Assembly (NCBI RefSeq): GCF_019636155.1
Contig: NZ_JAHBYB010000004.1
Location: forward strand, 91,564-155,563
Direction: 5' to 3'
Source of the DNA: Brevundimonas sp.
Lineage (GTDB): Bacteria; Pseudomonadota; Alphaproteobacteria; Caulobacterales; Caulobacteraceae
DNA length: 64,000 bases
Part shown: positions 26,703-35,487 of the stretch, one piece after another
Position numbering within the stretch: the first letter of the stretch is position 1
Layout: each line of letters starts with the position of its first letter
Notes under the pieces: model-generated
Told to the model about the DNA's origin: nothing
Database searches by the model: none
Seen by the model: only the letters and a program-made list of their open reading frames with translations
Program-made: the position numbers and the translations under genes

Positions 26703-28520
26703 TCAGCTGGCCAGGTTTTCGCGCTTTTCCTCGAGTTCCAGCCATTCGATCTCGGCGGCTTCCAGCTCGGTGCGGGCCTTGGTGGCGGCGGCCATGGCGC
26801 GGTCGAAGGCGGCGGGGTCGCGGCCGTAGAGGTCGGGATCGGCCAGGGTGGCGTCGTGTTTTGCGATCTGGGCCGGCAGGTCGGCGAGAAGGCGTTCCAG
26901 TTCCTCGAGACGGCGGGCGTCCTTGTAGGAGAGTTTGGAGGACTTCCGGGCGGGCGCCGGTGTCTGGGGCTGGCCCCCTCCACCGCTGCGCGGTCCCCCT
27001 CCCCCGGCGGGGGAGGATTGGGGCGGGGCCAGGAAGGCGGGGTTCTGGCGCAGGAAGTCGGTCCAGCCGCCGGGGGTCTCGACGATGTCGCCGCGGCCGT
27101 TCATGGCGATGGTCGAGGTGGCCAGGCGATCGACGAAGTCGCGGTCGTGGGAGACCAGGATCAGGGTGCCGTCATAGGACTCGAGAAGCTCTTCCAGCTT
27201 GTCGAGGGTGTCCATGTCCAGGTCGTTGGTCGGCTCGTCCAGGACCAGCAGGTTGGCGGGTCTGGCCAGGGCGCGGGCCAGGAGCAGGCGGTTGCGCTCG
27301 CCGCCGGACAGGGTGGAGATGGGCTGGCGCAGCTGGGCCTCCTGGAACAGGAAGTCCTTGGCGTAGGCGGCGACGTGCTTGGAATGGCCGCGCACCAGGA
27401 TGCTGTCGCCGCCGCCCGGTGTCAGGGCGTCCCAGAGGGTCATGTCCGACTTCAGCCCCTCGCGCGACTGGTCCAGATAGACCGGCTCCAGGTTGGCGCC
27501 GAGGCGGACGGTTCCGGCGTCGGGCGCCAGTTCGCCGAGCAGGATCTTGACCAGGGTGGTCTTGCCGGCGCCGTTGGGCCCGACGATGGCCAGTCGGTCG
27601 CCGCGCAGGATGCGGGTGGTGAAGGGCTTGATGACCGTGCGCTCGCCGAAGCCTTTGGACACGCCTTTCACCTCGGCAACCAGTTTGCCGGACAGGGCGC
27701 CGGAATCGACGCCGAGGTTCAGTTCGCGCGGCAGATCGCGGACCCGTTCGGCGCGGTCGGCGCGCATGGCCTGGAGCGCGCGGGCGCGGCCTTCGTTACG
27801 GGTGCGCTGGGCCGTGATGGAACGGTAGAAGGTGTAGGTTTCCGCCTCGATCTTCTTGGTCAGGCGGCGGAGGGATTCGGCCTCTTCCTCCATGACCTTG
27901 GCGGCCCAGTCGTCGAAGGCGTCGAAACCCTTGTCCAGGGTGCGGACGCGGCGACCTTCCAGCCAGTGGCACGCATCGGTGACGCGGTTCAGGAAGGCGC
28001 GGTCGTGGCTGACCACCAGGACGGCGAAGCGGGCCGATAGGAGTTCGGTCTCGAGGAGCTCGATGGCCAGGATGTCGAGGTGGTTGGTGGGCTCGTCCAG
28101 CAGCAGCAGGTCGGGTTCTTCGGCGAAGGCCTTGGCCAGGGCGGCGCGGCGGGTCTCGCCGCCCGACAGGTTGACGGCGGGCTTGGCCGGATCGAGGCCG
28201 AAGGTCGTCAGCCAGGCCTCGGCGGTCCAGCGTTCGGCCGCCCCGGAAGCGGCGTAGTCGAGCAGGGTCTCGCCGGTGATCAGAGGCTCCTGAGGCACAT
28301 AGGCGAAGCGGGTTCCGGCCTGGATGGAACGGTCGCCGGCGTCGGGTTCGATCAGGCCCATGACGATCTTCATCAGGGTGGACTTGCCCGCGCCGTTGCG
28401 ACCGACCAGAGCGGCGCGGCTGCGCGGCTCGATGGCCATGTCGACGCCCTCGAACAGGGGGCGAGGGCCGTCCTGAAGACGGACATCCTTGAGGGCGACG
28501 AGGGGCGGGCGAGCCGACAT
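26703..28520 (-). CDS. ABC-F family ATPase (Uup-like)
   Basis: A 605-residue soluble protein with two ABC cassettes. Walker [10 protein letters not shown] and GPNGAGKTT, signatures [12 protein letters not shown] and [12 protein letters not shown], Walker [13 protein letters not shown] and [12 protein letters not shown], with an inter-domain linker near 230-310. A C-terminal coiled coil (about 535-605) points to the Uup branch, linked to ribosomes and DNA stability. A glycine/proline-rich stretch (about 500-520) before the coiled coil is encoded by a palindromic repeat. Start at 28520. Confidence 0.93.
   Translation of the reverse strand: MSARPPLVALKDVRLQDGPRPLFEGVDMAIEPRSRAALVGRNGAGKSTLMKIVMGLIEPDAGDRSIQAGTRFAYVPQEPLITGETLLDYAASGAAERWTAEAWLTTFGLDPAKPAVNLSGGETRRAALAKAFAEEPDLLLLDEPTNHLDILAIELLETELLSARFAVLVVSHDRAFLNRVTDACHWLEGRRVRTLDKGFDAFDDWAAKVMEEEAESLRRLTKKIEAETYTFYRSITAQRTRNEGRARALQAMRADRAERVRDLPRELNLGVDSGALSGKLVAEVKGVSKGFGERTVIKPFTTRILRGDRLAIVGPNGAGKTTLVKILLGELAPDAGTVRLGANLEPVYLDQSREGLKSDMTLWDALTPGGGDSILVRGHSKHVAAYAKDFLFQEAQLRQPISTLSGGERNRLLLARALARPANLLVLDEPTNDLDMDTLDKLEELLESYDGTLILVSHDRDFVDRLATSTIAMNGRGDIVETPGGWTDFLRQNPAFLAPPQSSPAGGGGPRSGGGGQPQTPAPARKSSKLSYKDARRLEELERLLADLPAQIAKHDATLADPDLYGRDPAAFDRAMAAATKARTELEAAEIEWLELEEKRENLAS
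26974..27017. repeat. palindromic repeat unit inside ABC-F gene
   Basis: CCCCCTC, then a small hairpin ACCGC-TGC-GCGGT, then a large one CCTCCCCC-GGC-GGGGGAGG. The order (CCCCCTC, short stem, long CCTTCTCC-like stem) is the same as in the units flanking the DUF559 gene at 53.6-54.0 kb. It is read in frame as [12 protein letters not shown]. Confidence 0.6.
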
Positions 28521-28556
28521 GGGTGCTTTCGGGCGACGAGGGCGGTATGGGGAGGC

Positions 28557-29036
28557 GTGGATTTAGAGCCTGACGCCCCTGCGACCAAGCCCTTCTGGGA
28601 AACCAAGACCCTGGTGGAGATGACGCCGCGGGAGTGGGAGAGCCTGTGCGACGGGTGCGGGCTGTGCTGCGTCATCCGGTTCGAGGACGAGGACACCGGC
28701 GAGGTCATTCCGACCAAGGTGCACTGCAAGCTGTTCGACAGCGCCGCCTGCCGGTGTTCGGACTATGAGAACCGCAAGGCCCATGTGCCGGACTGCATCA
28801 AGCTGACGCCGCACAATATCGAGGCGCTGGAGTGGATGCCGAAGTCTTGCGCCTATCGCCGCATTCATGAGGGGCGGCCGCTGGCGTGGTGGCATCCGCT
28901 GGTCTCGGGCGATCCGGAGACGGTGCATGCGGCGGGGGTGTCGGTGCGGGGCCAGACGATTTCGGAGCTGGACCTGGAGAACGAGGAAGACGCCCTGGAT
29001 CACGAGGCGCCGGAGTGGGCGCTGGAGCGCGGATGA
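28557..29036 (+). CDS. YcgN/YkgJ-type cysteine cluster protein
   Basis: A 159-residue protein of the UPF0260/YcgN family. [19 protein letters not shown] leads into CDGCGLCC, followed by [20 protein letters not shown] and SCAYR, eight or more cysteines that could bind an Fe-S cluster or zinc. The role is unknown. The GTG at 28557 keeps the conserved PFWETK part; the next in-frame ATG at 28620 would remove it. It diverges from the ABC-F gene over 36 bp. Confidence 0.88.
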   Translation: MDLEPDAPATKPFWETKTLVEMTPREWESLCDGCGLCCVIRFEDEDTGEVIPTKVHCKLFDSAACRCSDYENRKAHVPDCIKLTPHNIEALEWMPKSCAYRRIHEGRPLAWWHPLVSGDPETVHAAGVSVRGQTISELDLENEEDALDHEAPEWALERG

Positions 29037-29112
29037 AAGCCGGGCGCGCTGATTATAAGCGCTGGACAGAGCAGGTGGCTGTTTTGGTTGGAGTCCCCCG
29101 GCCGTAGAGGTT

Positions 29113-29152
29113 GTTTGCGCGCCCAGGGACGCTGGTCCCCTATAGTGTGGGC
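29113..29152 (+). promoter_or_regulatory. candidate promoter of the GTA cluster
   Basis: TATAGT (29141-29146) lies 6 nt before the first GTA start codon, so transcription from it would start at or next to the ATG, giving a leaderless mRNA. GGGAC-GCTG-GTCCC (29126-29139) is a small dyad directly upstream of the -10. No good -35 was found, which fits an activator-dependent promoter. In Caulobacter, GafY/GafZ and IHF activate the GTA cluster; neither gene is in this window. Confidence 0.4.
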
Positions 29153-29590
29153 ATGACGGGAAAAAGGGTTTCGGGACGGCGGGGGGTCAGGGCCCTGGGC
29201 AAGCTGACCGACGAGATCCTGAACCCCATCGCGGGCGGCGATCTGGCCGAGGCGGAGCGGCGGCTGAAACTGGCGACCGCCAGCGTCAAGCTGCGCCAGG
29301 CACTGGTCGAGACGCTGGAACGCGAAGCCCAGTCGAACGGGGAGGACGAGGCGCCGGATGCCGCCGGAGAAGAACGACTGCGCGAGGCGCTTTATCATCG
29401 ACTGGTGGCGCTGGCGCGGGCCATCGACGCGGAGGAAGCTGCTGGCGGCGATCCGTCCAGCGCTGGAGACCCTGATCCGGACGGACTGGCGGCTGTGGGC
29501 CCGGCCGGCGCAGAGGCCGCCCGACGGCGCGTGGACCAGCTGGCTGTTCCTGGGCGGACGCGGGGCGGGAAAGACGCGGGCCGGGGCTGA
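29153..29590 (+). CDS. GTA gp1, small terminase-like protein
   Basis: A 145-residue protein. MTGKRVSGRRGVRALGKLTDEILNPIAGGDLAEAERR... (split at RRGV) is basic then helical, as in GTA gp1/small terminases that feed DNA to TerL non-specifically. Only about the first 90-95 residues look conserved; the rest is read across the terL gene in another frame, a 233-nt overlap. No SD is visible, but a -10-like TATAGT lies 6 nt upstream. First gene of the GTA cluster. Confidence 0.75.
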   Translation: MTGKRVSGRRGVRALGKLTDEILNPIAGGDLAEAERRLKLATASVKLRQALVETLEREAQSNGEDEAPDAAGEERLREALYHRLVALARAIDAEEAAGGDPSSAGDPDPDGLAAVGPAGAEAARRRVDQLAVPGRTRGGKDAGRG

Positions 29591-30659
29591 ATGGCTGAGC
29601 GGGCGGGCGGCGCCGGGGGCGCGCCTGGCCCTGGTGGGGCCGACCCTGCACGATGTGCGCGAGGTGATGATCGAGGGGCCGTCGGGCCTGAGAGCCGTGG
29701 CCGCGCCCTGGCGACGGCCGGTCTATGAGACCAGCCGGCGGCGGCTGGTGTGGCCGAACGGGGCGGTGGCCTACGCCTTTTCGGCCGAGGACGCCGACAG
29801 CCTGAGAGGGCCGCAGTTCCATGCCGCCTGGGGCGACGAATTCTGCGCCTGGCGCAAGCCGGGTGAGGTGCTGGCCATGTTGAGGATGGGACTGAGGCTG
29901 GGCGACGATCCGCGCCTGGCGGTGACGACCACGCCGCGGCCGATCCAGGCGCTGAAGACCCTGATGGCCGAGCCGGGGACGGTGACGACGCGGGCGGGGA
30001 CGGCGGCCAATCGGTGGAACCTGTCGGCCAACTTCCTGCAGGGGCTGGAGGCCCTTTACGGCGGGACGCGGCTGGCGGCGCAGGAGCTGGAGGGGCGTAT
30101 CCTGGCCGAGGATGGCGCCTTGTGGACCGAGGCGATGCTGAGCGCCTGCCGGGGGCGGGCGCCGCCGGATTTCGAACGGGTGGTGGTCGGGCTGGACCCG
30201 CCGGCCACGGCAAGGGGCGACGCCTGCGGGATCGTGGTGGTCGGGCGGTTCGAGGGCCGAGCCTATGTGTTGGCGGACCGGACGGTCAGGGGGCTGAGGC
30301 CCCGAGACTGGGCCAGGAAGGCGGCCGAGGCGGTGGCCGAGTTCGAGGCCGACTGGGTGATCGCCGAGGTCAACCAGGGCGGCGACATGGTCGAGGACCT
30401 GCTGAAGATCGCCAAATGCGGGGCGCGGGTGAAGTCGGTCTTCGCCAGCCGGGGCAAGCGGGCGCGCGCCGAGCCTGTGGCGGCCCTGTATGAACAGGAT
30501 CGGGTGATCCACTGCGCCGCCATGCCGGCGCTGGAGCATGAATTGCTGACGATCGGCGGCGAGACGGGGTTCAGCCCGGATCGGGCGGACGCCCTGGTCT
30601 GGGCGGTCAGTCATCTGCTGCTGGATCGCCAGGGCGCGCCGCGCCTGCGGCCGCTGTAA
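29358..30659 (+). CDS. GTA terminase large subunit (gp2)
   Basis: A 433-residue DNA-packaging motor. Walker A-type FLGGRGAGKTRAGAEW is near residue 68, the ATPase centre follows (WGDEFCAW), and the nuclease domain carries VVGLDPPATARGD and AEVNQGGDMV. GTA terminases package random host DNA rather than a phage genome. ATG 29358 is the only start in frame, with GAGG about 7 nt upstream; it overlaps gp1 deeply. Confidence 0.95.
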   Translation: MPPEKNDCARRFIIDWWRWRGPSTRRKLLAAIRPALETLIRTDWRLWARPAQRPPDGAWTSWLFLGGRGAGKTRAGAEWLSGRAAPGARLALVGPTLHDVREVMIEGPSGLRAVAAPWRRPVYETSRRRLVWPNGAVAYAFSAEDADSLRGPQFHAAWGDEFCAWRKPGEVLAMLRMGLRLGDDPRLAVTTTPRPIQALKTLMAEPGTVTTRAGTAANRWNLSANFLQGLEALYGGTRLAAQELEGRILAEDGALWTEAMLSACRGRAPPDFERVVVGLDPPATARGDACGIVVVGRFEGRAYVLADRTVRGLRPRDWARKAAEAVAEFEADWVIAEVNQGGDMVEDLLKIAKCGARVKSVFASRGKRARAEPVAALYEQDRVIHCAAMPALEHELLTIGGETGFSPDRADALVWAVSHLLLDRQGAPRLRPL

Positions 30660-30678
30660 CCAGGACGAAGGAGCCGAA

Positions 30679-31848
30679 ATGGCGATGCCGAAACTGCGCT
30701 GGCCCGGCCGGCGCGGCGGGGACGACCCGCGCCCGGACGAGACCAAGGCCAGCCGCACCGGCGGGCTGATCGCCATGACCGGGGTTGGGCGGCCGCGCTG
30801 GACGCCGCGCGACTACGCCAGCCTGGCGCGCGAGGGGTTCGGCAGGAATGCCGTGGCCTATCGCTGTGTGCGGATGATCGCCGAGGCGGCGGCCTCGACG
30901 CCCCTGATCGTGCTGCACGACGGGTTGCGGGCGGCCGATCATCCGGTCGCGCGTCTGTTGCACAAGCCCAATCCGGAGCAGTCGGCGCCGGAGCTGCTGG
31001 AGGCGCTGTACGGGGCGCTGCAGACGGCGGGGAACGCCTATCTGGAGGCGGTGGGCGATCCGGTTCCGGAGGAGCTGTGGGCGCTGAGGCCCGACCGGGT
31101 TCGGGTGGTTCCAGGCGCGCGGGGCTGGCCCGAAGCCTATCAATACGCCGTGGGCGGACGATCAGTGACGATCCGGCGCGAGGCGGACGGATGGTCGCCG
31201 GTGATGCAGGTGCGGCTGTTCCATCCGACGGACGACCACTATGGCCATTCGCCGCTGGAGGCGGCCGGCTTCGCCATCGACGCGCACAACGCTGCCGGGG
31301 CCTGGAACAAGGCGCTGCTGGACAATGCGGCGCGGCCGTCGGGCGCCCTGATCTATGGGGCGCGGGACGGGGAGCGGCTGACGGCCGACCAGTTCGAGGC
31401 GCTGAAGGCCGAACTGGCCGAGGCCCATGGCGGGGCGTCGAACGCGGGACGGCCGCTGTTGCTGGAAGGCGGTCTGGACTGGAAGCCGATGAGCCTGACG
31501 CCCGCCGACATGGACTTCATCGACGGCAAGCATTCGGCGGCGCGGGACATCGCCCTGGCCTTCGGGGTTCCGCCGCAGCTGCTGGGGATTCCCGGCGACG
31601 CGACCTACGCCAACTATCGCGAGGCCAACATCGCCCTGTGGCGGCAGACGGTGATCCCGCTGGCCAGGAAGATGTGCGGGGCGCTGACGGGCTGGCTGGG
31701 GCAGAGGTTTCCGGGGGTGCGGATCGAGCCGGACCTGGACGCGGTTCCGGCGCTGCAGGCCGAGCGGGACGCCCTGTGGGCGCGGCTGGAGGCGGCCTCC
31801 TTCCTGACGGTCGAGGAGCGCCGGCGCATGGCCGGGCTGGGCGGCTGA
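30679..31848 (+). CDS. GTA portal protein (gp3, HK97 family)
   Basis: A 389-residue portal forming the dodecameric ring at the capsid vertex through which DNA passes. Typical stretches are GRNAVAYRCVRMIAEAAAS, LLHKPNPEQSAPELLEALYG, and IPGDATYANYREANIALWRQTV. SD AGGAG sits before the ATG. It ends in TGATG overlap with gp3.5. Confidence 0.95.
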   Translation: MAMPKLRWPGRRGGDDPRPDETKASRTGGLIAMTGVGRPRWTPRDYASLAREGFGRNAVAYRCVRMIAEAAASTPLIVLHDGLRAADHPVARLLHKPNPEQSAPELLEALYGALQTAGNAYLEAVGDPVPEELWALRPDRVRVVPGARGWPEAYQYAVGGRSVTIRREADGWSPVMQVRLFHPTDDHYGHSPLEAAGFAIDAHNAAGAWNKALLDNAARPSGALIYGARDGERLTADQFEALKAELAEAHGGASNAGRPLLLEGGLDWKPMSLTPADMDFIDGKHSAARDIALAFGVPPQLLGIPGDATYANYREANIALWRQTVIPLARKMCGALTGWLGQRFPGVRIEPDLDAVPALQAERDALWARLEAASFLTVEERRRMAGLGG

Positions 31849-32075
31849 TGGAGGGATGGAAACGGGCGCCCTGGCCCCTGATCGGGGTGCTTCTGGCCCA
31901 GACGGTGGCGGGCCTGACCTGGGCCGGCGGGGCGGCGGCGCGGATCGGCGCCCTGGAGAGCCAGGTGGGCGAGCAGCGGCTGGTGGCCGAACGTCTGGCG
32001 CGACTGGAGGAACAGGGGGTGGCGACCCGCGCGGCGGTCGAGCGGATCGAACGGCGGCTGGAGGAACGGCGATGA
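31848..32075 (+). CDS. GTA gp3.5-like small protein
   Basis: A 75-residue protein with an N-terminal hydrophobic segment (PLIGVLLAQTVAGLTWAGGAA) and a charged helix behind it. It matches the position and shape of the small gene between portal and protease of the Rhodobacter GTA (rcc01685-type, needed for head formation). It is coupled on both sides (TGATG and ATGA). Confidence 0.8.
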   Translation: MEGWKRAPWPLIGVLLAQTVAGLTWAGGAAARIGALESQVGEQRLVAERLARLEEQGVATRAAVERIERRLEERR

Positions 32076-32563
32076 GCGGGGCGCTGACGATCGAAGGCTA
32101 CGCCAGCCTGTGGGGCCGGGCCGACCTGAACGGCGACGTGACCGCCCGCGGCGCCTTTGGCGACAGTCTGGCGCGGACGGGGGTAGGGGCGGTGAAGATG
32201 CTGCATCAGCACGAAGGCCGGGCGCCGGTGGGCCTGTGGGACGAGATGCGGGAGGACGACCAGGGCCTGTTCGTCCGTGGACGGATCATGGACTGGTCGC
32301 CCGAGGGGCGGCTGGCCCAGGCCCTGGCGCGGGCGGGCGCCCTGGACGGCCTGTCGATCGGCTTCCGATCCGTGAAGGCGCGACGCCAGGGGCGGCTGAG
32401 GGTGCTGAGCGGGGTGGAGTTGTGGGAGGTGTCGCTGGTGACGTTCCCGATGGCGCCGGGGGCGCGGTTCAGGGTGGTGGGCGACGAATCCCTTGTTACT
32501 CCGTTGCGGACACCGCCCCATGGTGTTCAATCTCACGAAGCACGCGGAAGGCAACTACGATAG
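32072..32563 (+). CDS. GTA prohead protease (gp4, HK97 family)
   Basis: A 163-residue serine protease that trims the major capsid protein during maturation. IEGYASLWGRADLNGD, KMLHQHEGRAPVGLWDEM (catalytic His), and LDGLSIGF (catalytic Ser) and LWEVSLVTFPMAPGARF are typical. The last 28 residues, after RFRVVGDE, look unconserved and of different base composition, which suggests that foreign DNA inserted here altered the tail. Normally the capsid gene follows directly; here three other genes intervene. Confidence 0.93.
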   Translation: MSGALTIEGYASLWGRADLNGDVTARGAFGDSLARTGVGAVKMLHQHEGRAPVGLWDEMREDDQGLFVRGRIMDWSPEGRLAQALARAGALDGLSIGFRSVKARRQGRLRVLSGVELWEVSLVTFPMAPGARFRVVGDESLVTPLRTPPHGVQSHEARGRQLR

Positions 32564-32570
32564 GCCGGCA

Positions 32571-32969
32571 ATGACCAAGAGCTTCGTAATGCTGCTGGCG
32601 ATCATCGGCCTTTCGGCGCCAGGTTGCGCCAAGAGCCGGCCTGTTGCGACGGCCCAGGCGGCATGCGCCTTGGTGACTGCCCGGGTGACGGCCCAGCGCG
32701 GTCTGCCTGCCCGCCATGTGATCTTCTGCGATGAGATTGCCGAAGCCGACAGCCCGGCCGGCTATTACGTCATGGCGCTTAGAGCCCGTTGCGCCGAAGA
32801 CGTATGTGGCAGCACCCTGATGGGATGGTTCGCTATCGACAAGATGAACGGTGACGTTTTCGAAGTGGAAGACGTGGCGGACTGGGGGCTGGGGCGGCGA
32901 GTGGCCAGCGGTTCCTCGCATCCGCGGTCCGCGTTGCTTGGCATGAAAGTGCGCGCGCGTATGGTTTGA
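32571..32969 (+). CDS. small lipoprotein within GTA cluster
   Basis: A 132-residue protein with signal and lipobox (MTKSFVMLLAIIGLSAPGC). The mature part has five further cysteines (ACALV, FCDE, RCAEDVCGS), suggesting disulfides in the periplasm. I do not recognise a family. Its A+T content is clearly higher than that of the flanking GTA genes, a sign of transfer. It is not part of known GTA clusters. Confidence 0.65.
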   Translation: MTKSFVMLLAIIGLSAPGCAKSRPVATAQAACALVTARVTAQRGLPARHVIFCDEIAEADSPAGYYVMALRARCAEDVCGSTLMGWFAIDKMNGDVFEVEDVADWGLGRRVASGSSHPRSALLGMKVRARMV

Positions 32970-33106
32970 ACGTGGGAAGTGCGGCGCCGATGCTAATGTA
33001 TAATCTCCGAAAATCGTCGTGACGCTTTCGGCGTCGCAAGACCCAGGGTTCTCTCCGGGCCGATGATCGCCGTGGCGCTGTCGCTTCGACCGACTAGGGT
33101 TCACTG

Positions 33107-33433
33107 ATGGGAGGGTCAGCCTTGAGGGGTCTGGTTCGGTATGGCCTGGCGGGTCTGGGATTCTGTGTGATCGCGGTTCTCTATGGATGGGCCGTTTTCG
33201 CGACGCTTGTGATCCTGGCCATGTCCGACTGCGCCCTGAGCGATCAGGAGATTGACGCGGGCGTGACCTGCGCCGCGTCGGGCGATCAACTCGTCTGGCC
33301 CGTTCTGGGTCTATCCGCCCTGGGGTTCGCGGGCGTTCAGTGGCTTTTCCTGCGTTGGGCGCTGCGAAGACCAGGCCAGGGGCGGGCGCGGACGTCCGCT
33401 TCCAAGTCGCAGCGCCTGTCAGGGCCTCACTGA
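33107..33433 (+). CDS. small membrane protein within GTA cluster
   Basis: A 108-residue protein with two or three predicted transmembrane segments (FCVIAVLYGWAVFATLVILAM is the longest, then VWPVLGLSALGFAGVQWLFL) and two cysteines in the loop between them. Function unknown. It belongs to the non-GTA block between protease and capsid and converges on the NTF2-like gene with a 7-nt overlap. Confidence 0.6.
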   Translation: MGGSALRGLVRYGLAGLGFCVIAVLYGWAVFATLVILAMSDCALSDQEIDAGVTCAASGDQLVWPVLGLSALGFAGVQWLFLRWALRRPGQGRARTSASKSQRLSGPH

Positions 33434-33984
33434 GGCGGCAGATATTCGGCCGGGATGGGGTAGGCGTCGGATTCGGCCTGCCAGAGGATGTTCATGACCC
33501 ACCAACGCTGGCCGTCGTTCCAGAGCTGGAAGGTGTTGATCCCGCGCAGCATGGGTTCGGCGTCGTCGGCCTGGCGGCGGGCCTCGTAGGTCGACCAGAC
33601 GTGGGCGATATGGCCGAACCGTTCGACGCGGTCGGCGATGGATTTTTCGTGGAAGCCCTGCATCAGGGCGGGGCCGGACCGGGTGATGTAGTCCTCCGGG
33701 CTGGCGAATGAGGCCACGGCTTCGCCCGAGGGGCGGATGCCGGTGGGGATCAGCCGGGCCGAGGGATGGAACAGGGACCGGAAACGGTCCCAGTCGCGCG
33801 CCTGGCCCGCGTCGCCGGAGATGACGTCATAGACGGCCGCCAGGATGGCCTCGATCGATTCCACGTCGGCGGGGTTGGCCTGGACGGCGGTCGTCGCGGC
33901 GGCCGGGGCCTGATCCTGGGCCAGGACCGGTTGGCCGGCCGAAAGGACGGCGGCCGCGGCGGCGGCGAACAGGGCGTTGCGCAT
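33427..33984 (-). CDS. secreted NTF2/SnoaL-like protein
   Basis: A 185-residue protein with a Sec signal (MRNALFAAAAAAVLSAGQPVLAQ). The mature part has an NTF2-like fold: AILAAVYDVISGDAGQARDWDRFRS..FHPSARL, then VERFGHIAHVWSTYEAR and INTFQLWNDGQRWWVMNILW. Such domains bind small ligands or act as enzymes; no specific role is evident. An excellent SD (GGAGGAG) precedes the ATG. It runs antisense to the surrounding GTA genes. Confidence 0.82.
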   Translation of the reverse strand: MRNALFAAAAAAVLSAGQPVLAQDQAPAAATTAVQANPADVESIEAILAAVYDVISGDAGQARDWDRFRSLFHPSARLIPTGIRPSGEAVASFASPEDYITRSGPALMQGFHEKSIADRVERFGHIAHVWSTYEARRQADDAEPMLRGINTFQLWNDGQRWWVMNILWQAESDAYPIPAEYLPPQ

Positions 33985-34101
33985 GAGATCTCCTCCCTCT
34001 GTCGGGAGGACTATGGCCGAGCTTTTCGATGCTCGCCAGACCAGACGCCGGTCACCGGCGGGATGAGGCGCCCCGGCGCCTTGGAACACAGCGGAGATGC
34101 A

Positions 34102-35337
34102 ATGAGAGAGACCAAACAGGCCCCGGCCACGCCGGGCCAGCGCGCCGCCATGCACGAGATGATGGCGGCCTTCGAGGCCTTCAAGGGCGCGAACGACGCC
34201 CGCCTGGCCGAGATCGAGAAGAAGGCGGCGGCCGATACGCTGCTGGAGGAGAAGGTGGCGCGCATCGACCAAGCCGTCAGCGGCGCCCAGGCGCGGCTGG
34301 ACCGCATGGCCAGCGAGGCGCGCCGGCCGGAACTGACCGGCACGGCCGTGCCGGTGACGGCGCCGGAATCCAAGGCGGCCTGGGACGGCTATCTGAAGAG
34401 CGGCGCGGCGCCGCGCGGGGACTGGGGGCTGGAGCTGAAGGCGGGCCTGTCGTCGGCGTCCAACTCGGCCGGCTATGTCGTGCCGCCGGAGACGGAACGG
34501 GCCATCGAACGGCGCCTGATGGCGGCGTCGCCGATGCGCGAGATCGCCACGGTGCGCACGGTCGGCGCGGGCGTGTTCAAGAAGCCGGTGTCGACGGCGG
34601 GCATCGCCTCTGGCTGGGTCGCCGAAACGGCGGCGCGGCCGGAGACGGACCCGGCGACCCTGGCGCTGCTGGAGTTCCCGGCGGCGGACCTCTACGCCAG
34701 CCCGGCGGCGACGCAGAACCTGCTGGACGACGCCCTGGTGGACCTGGACGAATGGCTGGCGGGCGAGGTCGAGGACGCCTTCGCCGCCCAGGAGACGACG
34801 GCCTTCGTCACCGGCGACGGGACCAACAAGCCCAAGGGTTTCCTGAGCTACACCACCGTGGCCGACGCCAGCCAGGCCTGGGGCGAGATCGGCTATGTGG
34901 CCTCCGGTCAGGCCGGCGCCTTCGCCAGCAGCAATCCGACCGACAAGCTGATCGACCTGGTCTATGCGCCCAAGGCCCAGTACCGGCCGAACGGCCGCTT
35001 CGTGATGAACCGCAAGACCGTCTCGGCCGTGCGGAAATTCAAGGACGGCGAGGGCAACTACATCTGGCAGCCGGCGGCGCGGATCGGCGACAGCTCCAGC
35101 CTGCTGGGCTATCCGGTCACCGAGATCGAGACCATGCCGGACATCGCGGCCAACAGCCTCTCGATCGCCTTCGGCGACTTCCAGCGCGGCTATCTGATCG
35201 TGGATCGGGCGGGGGTGCGGGTGCTGCGCGACCCCTATTCGGCCAAGCCCTATGTGCTGTTCTACACGACCAAGCGCGTGGGCGGCGGGGTGCAGAATTT
35301 CGACGCCATCAAGGTGATGAAGTTCGCCGCGTCCTAG
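34102..35337 (+). CDS. GTA major capsid protein (gp5, HK97 fold)
   Basis: A 411-residue capsid protein. The N-terminal 110 residues form the charged scaffolding delta domain (coiled coil), cut off by the protease; the HK97 fold follows (SSASNSAGYVVPPETERAIERR is near the cleavage zone, then GIASGWVAETAARPETDP, FVTGDGTNKPKGFL, GRFVMNRKTVSAVR, FGDFQRGYLIVDRAGVRVLRD). The ATG at 34102 has GGAG 6 nt upstream and gives the normal delta domain. Confidence 0.95.
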   Translation: MRETKQAPATPGQRAAMHEMMAAFEAFKGANDARLAEIEKKAAADTLLEEKVARIDQAVSGAQARLDRMASEARRPELTGTAVPVTAPESKAAWDGYLKSGAAPRGDWGLELKAGLSSASNSAGYVVPPETERAIERRLMAASPMREIATVRTVGAGVFKKPVSTAGIASGWVAETAARPETDPATLALLEFPAADLYASPAATQNLLDDALVDLDEWLAGEVEDAFAAQETTAFVTGDGTNKPKGFLSYTTVADASQAWGEIGYVASGQAGAFASSNPTDKLIDLVYAPKAQYRPNGRFVMNRKTVSAVRKFKDGEGNYIWQPAARIGDSSSLLGYPVTEIETMPDIAANSLSIAFGDFQRGYLIVDRAGVRVLRDPYSAKPYVLFYTTKRVGGGVQNFDAIKVMKFAAS

Positions 35338-35348
35338 ACGCGGAGTGA

Positions 35349-35454
35349 CGAGTGGTCAGTGGCGAGTGGCGAGCAAGGACCGCTCGCCGCTGACGTCGGC
35401 GTGGACGGGCGAGGGGCGGGATGGGATTGGCGGTCACTCGCCACTGACCACTCG
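35349..35454. repeat. 20-bp inverted repeat made of GGCGAGT-type tandem units
   Basis: A 20-bp perfect inverted repeat (35349-35368 and 35435-35454), core GAGTGGTCAGTGGCGAGT, is separated by 66 nt. Each arm continues into further TGGCGAG or CTCGCCACT copies, so the arms are themselves tandem repeats. It fills the gap between capsid and connector genes and could fold into a strong hairpin in the GTA mRNA. Confidence 0.7.
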
Positions 35455-35487
35455 CCACTCGCCACTATCGAGCAAAGCGAGACCCAA

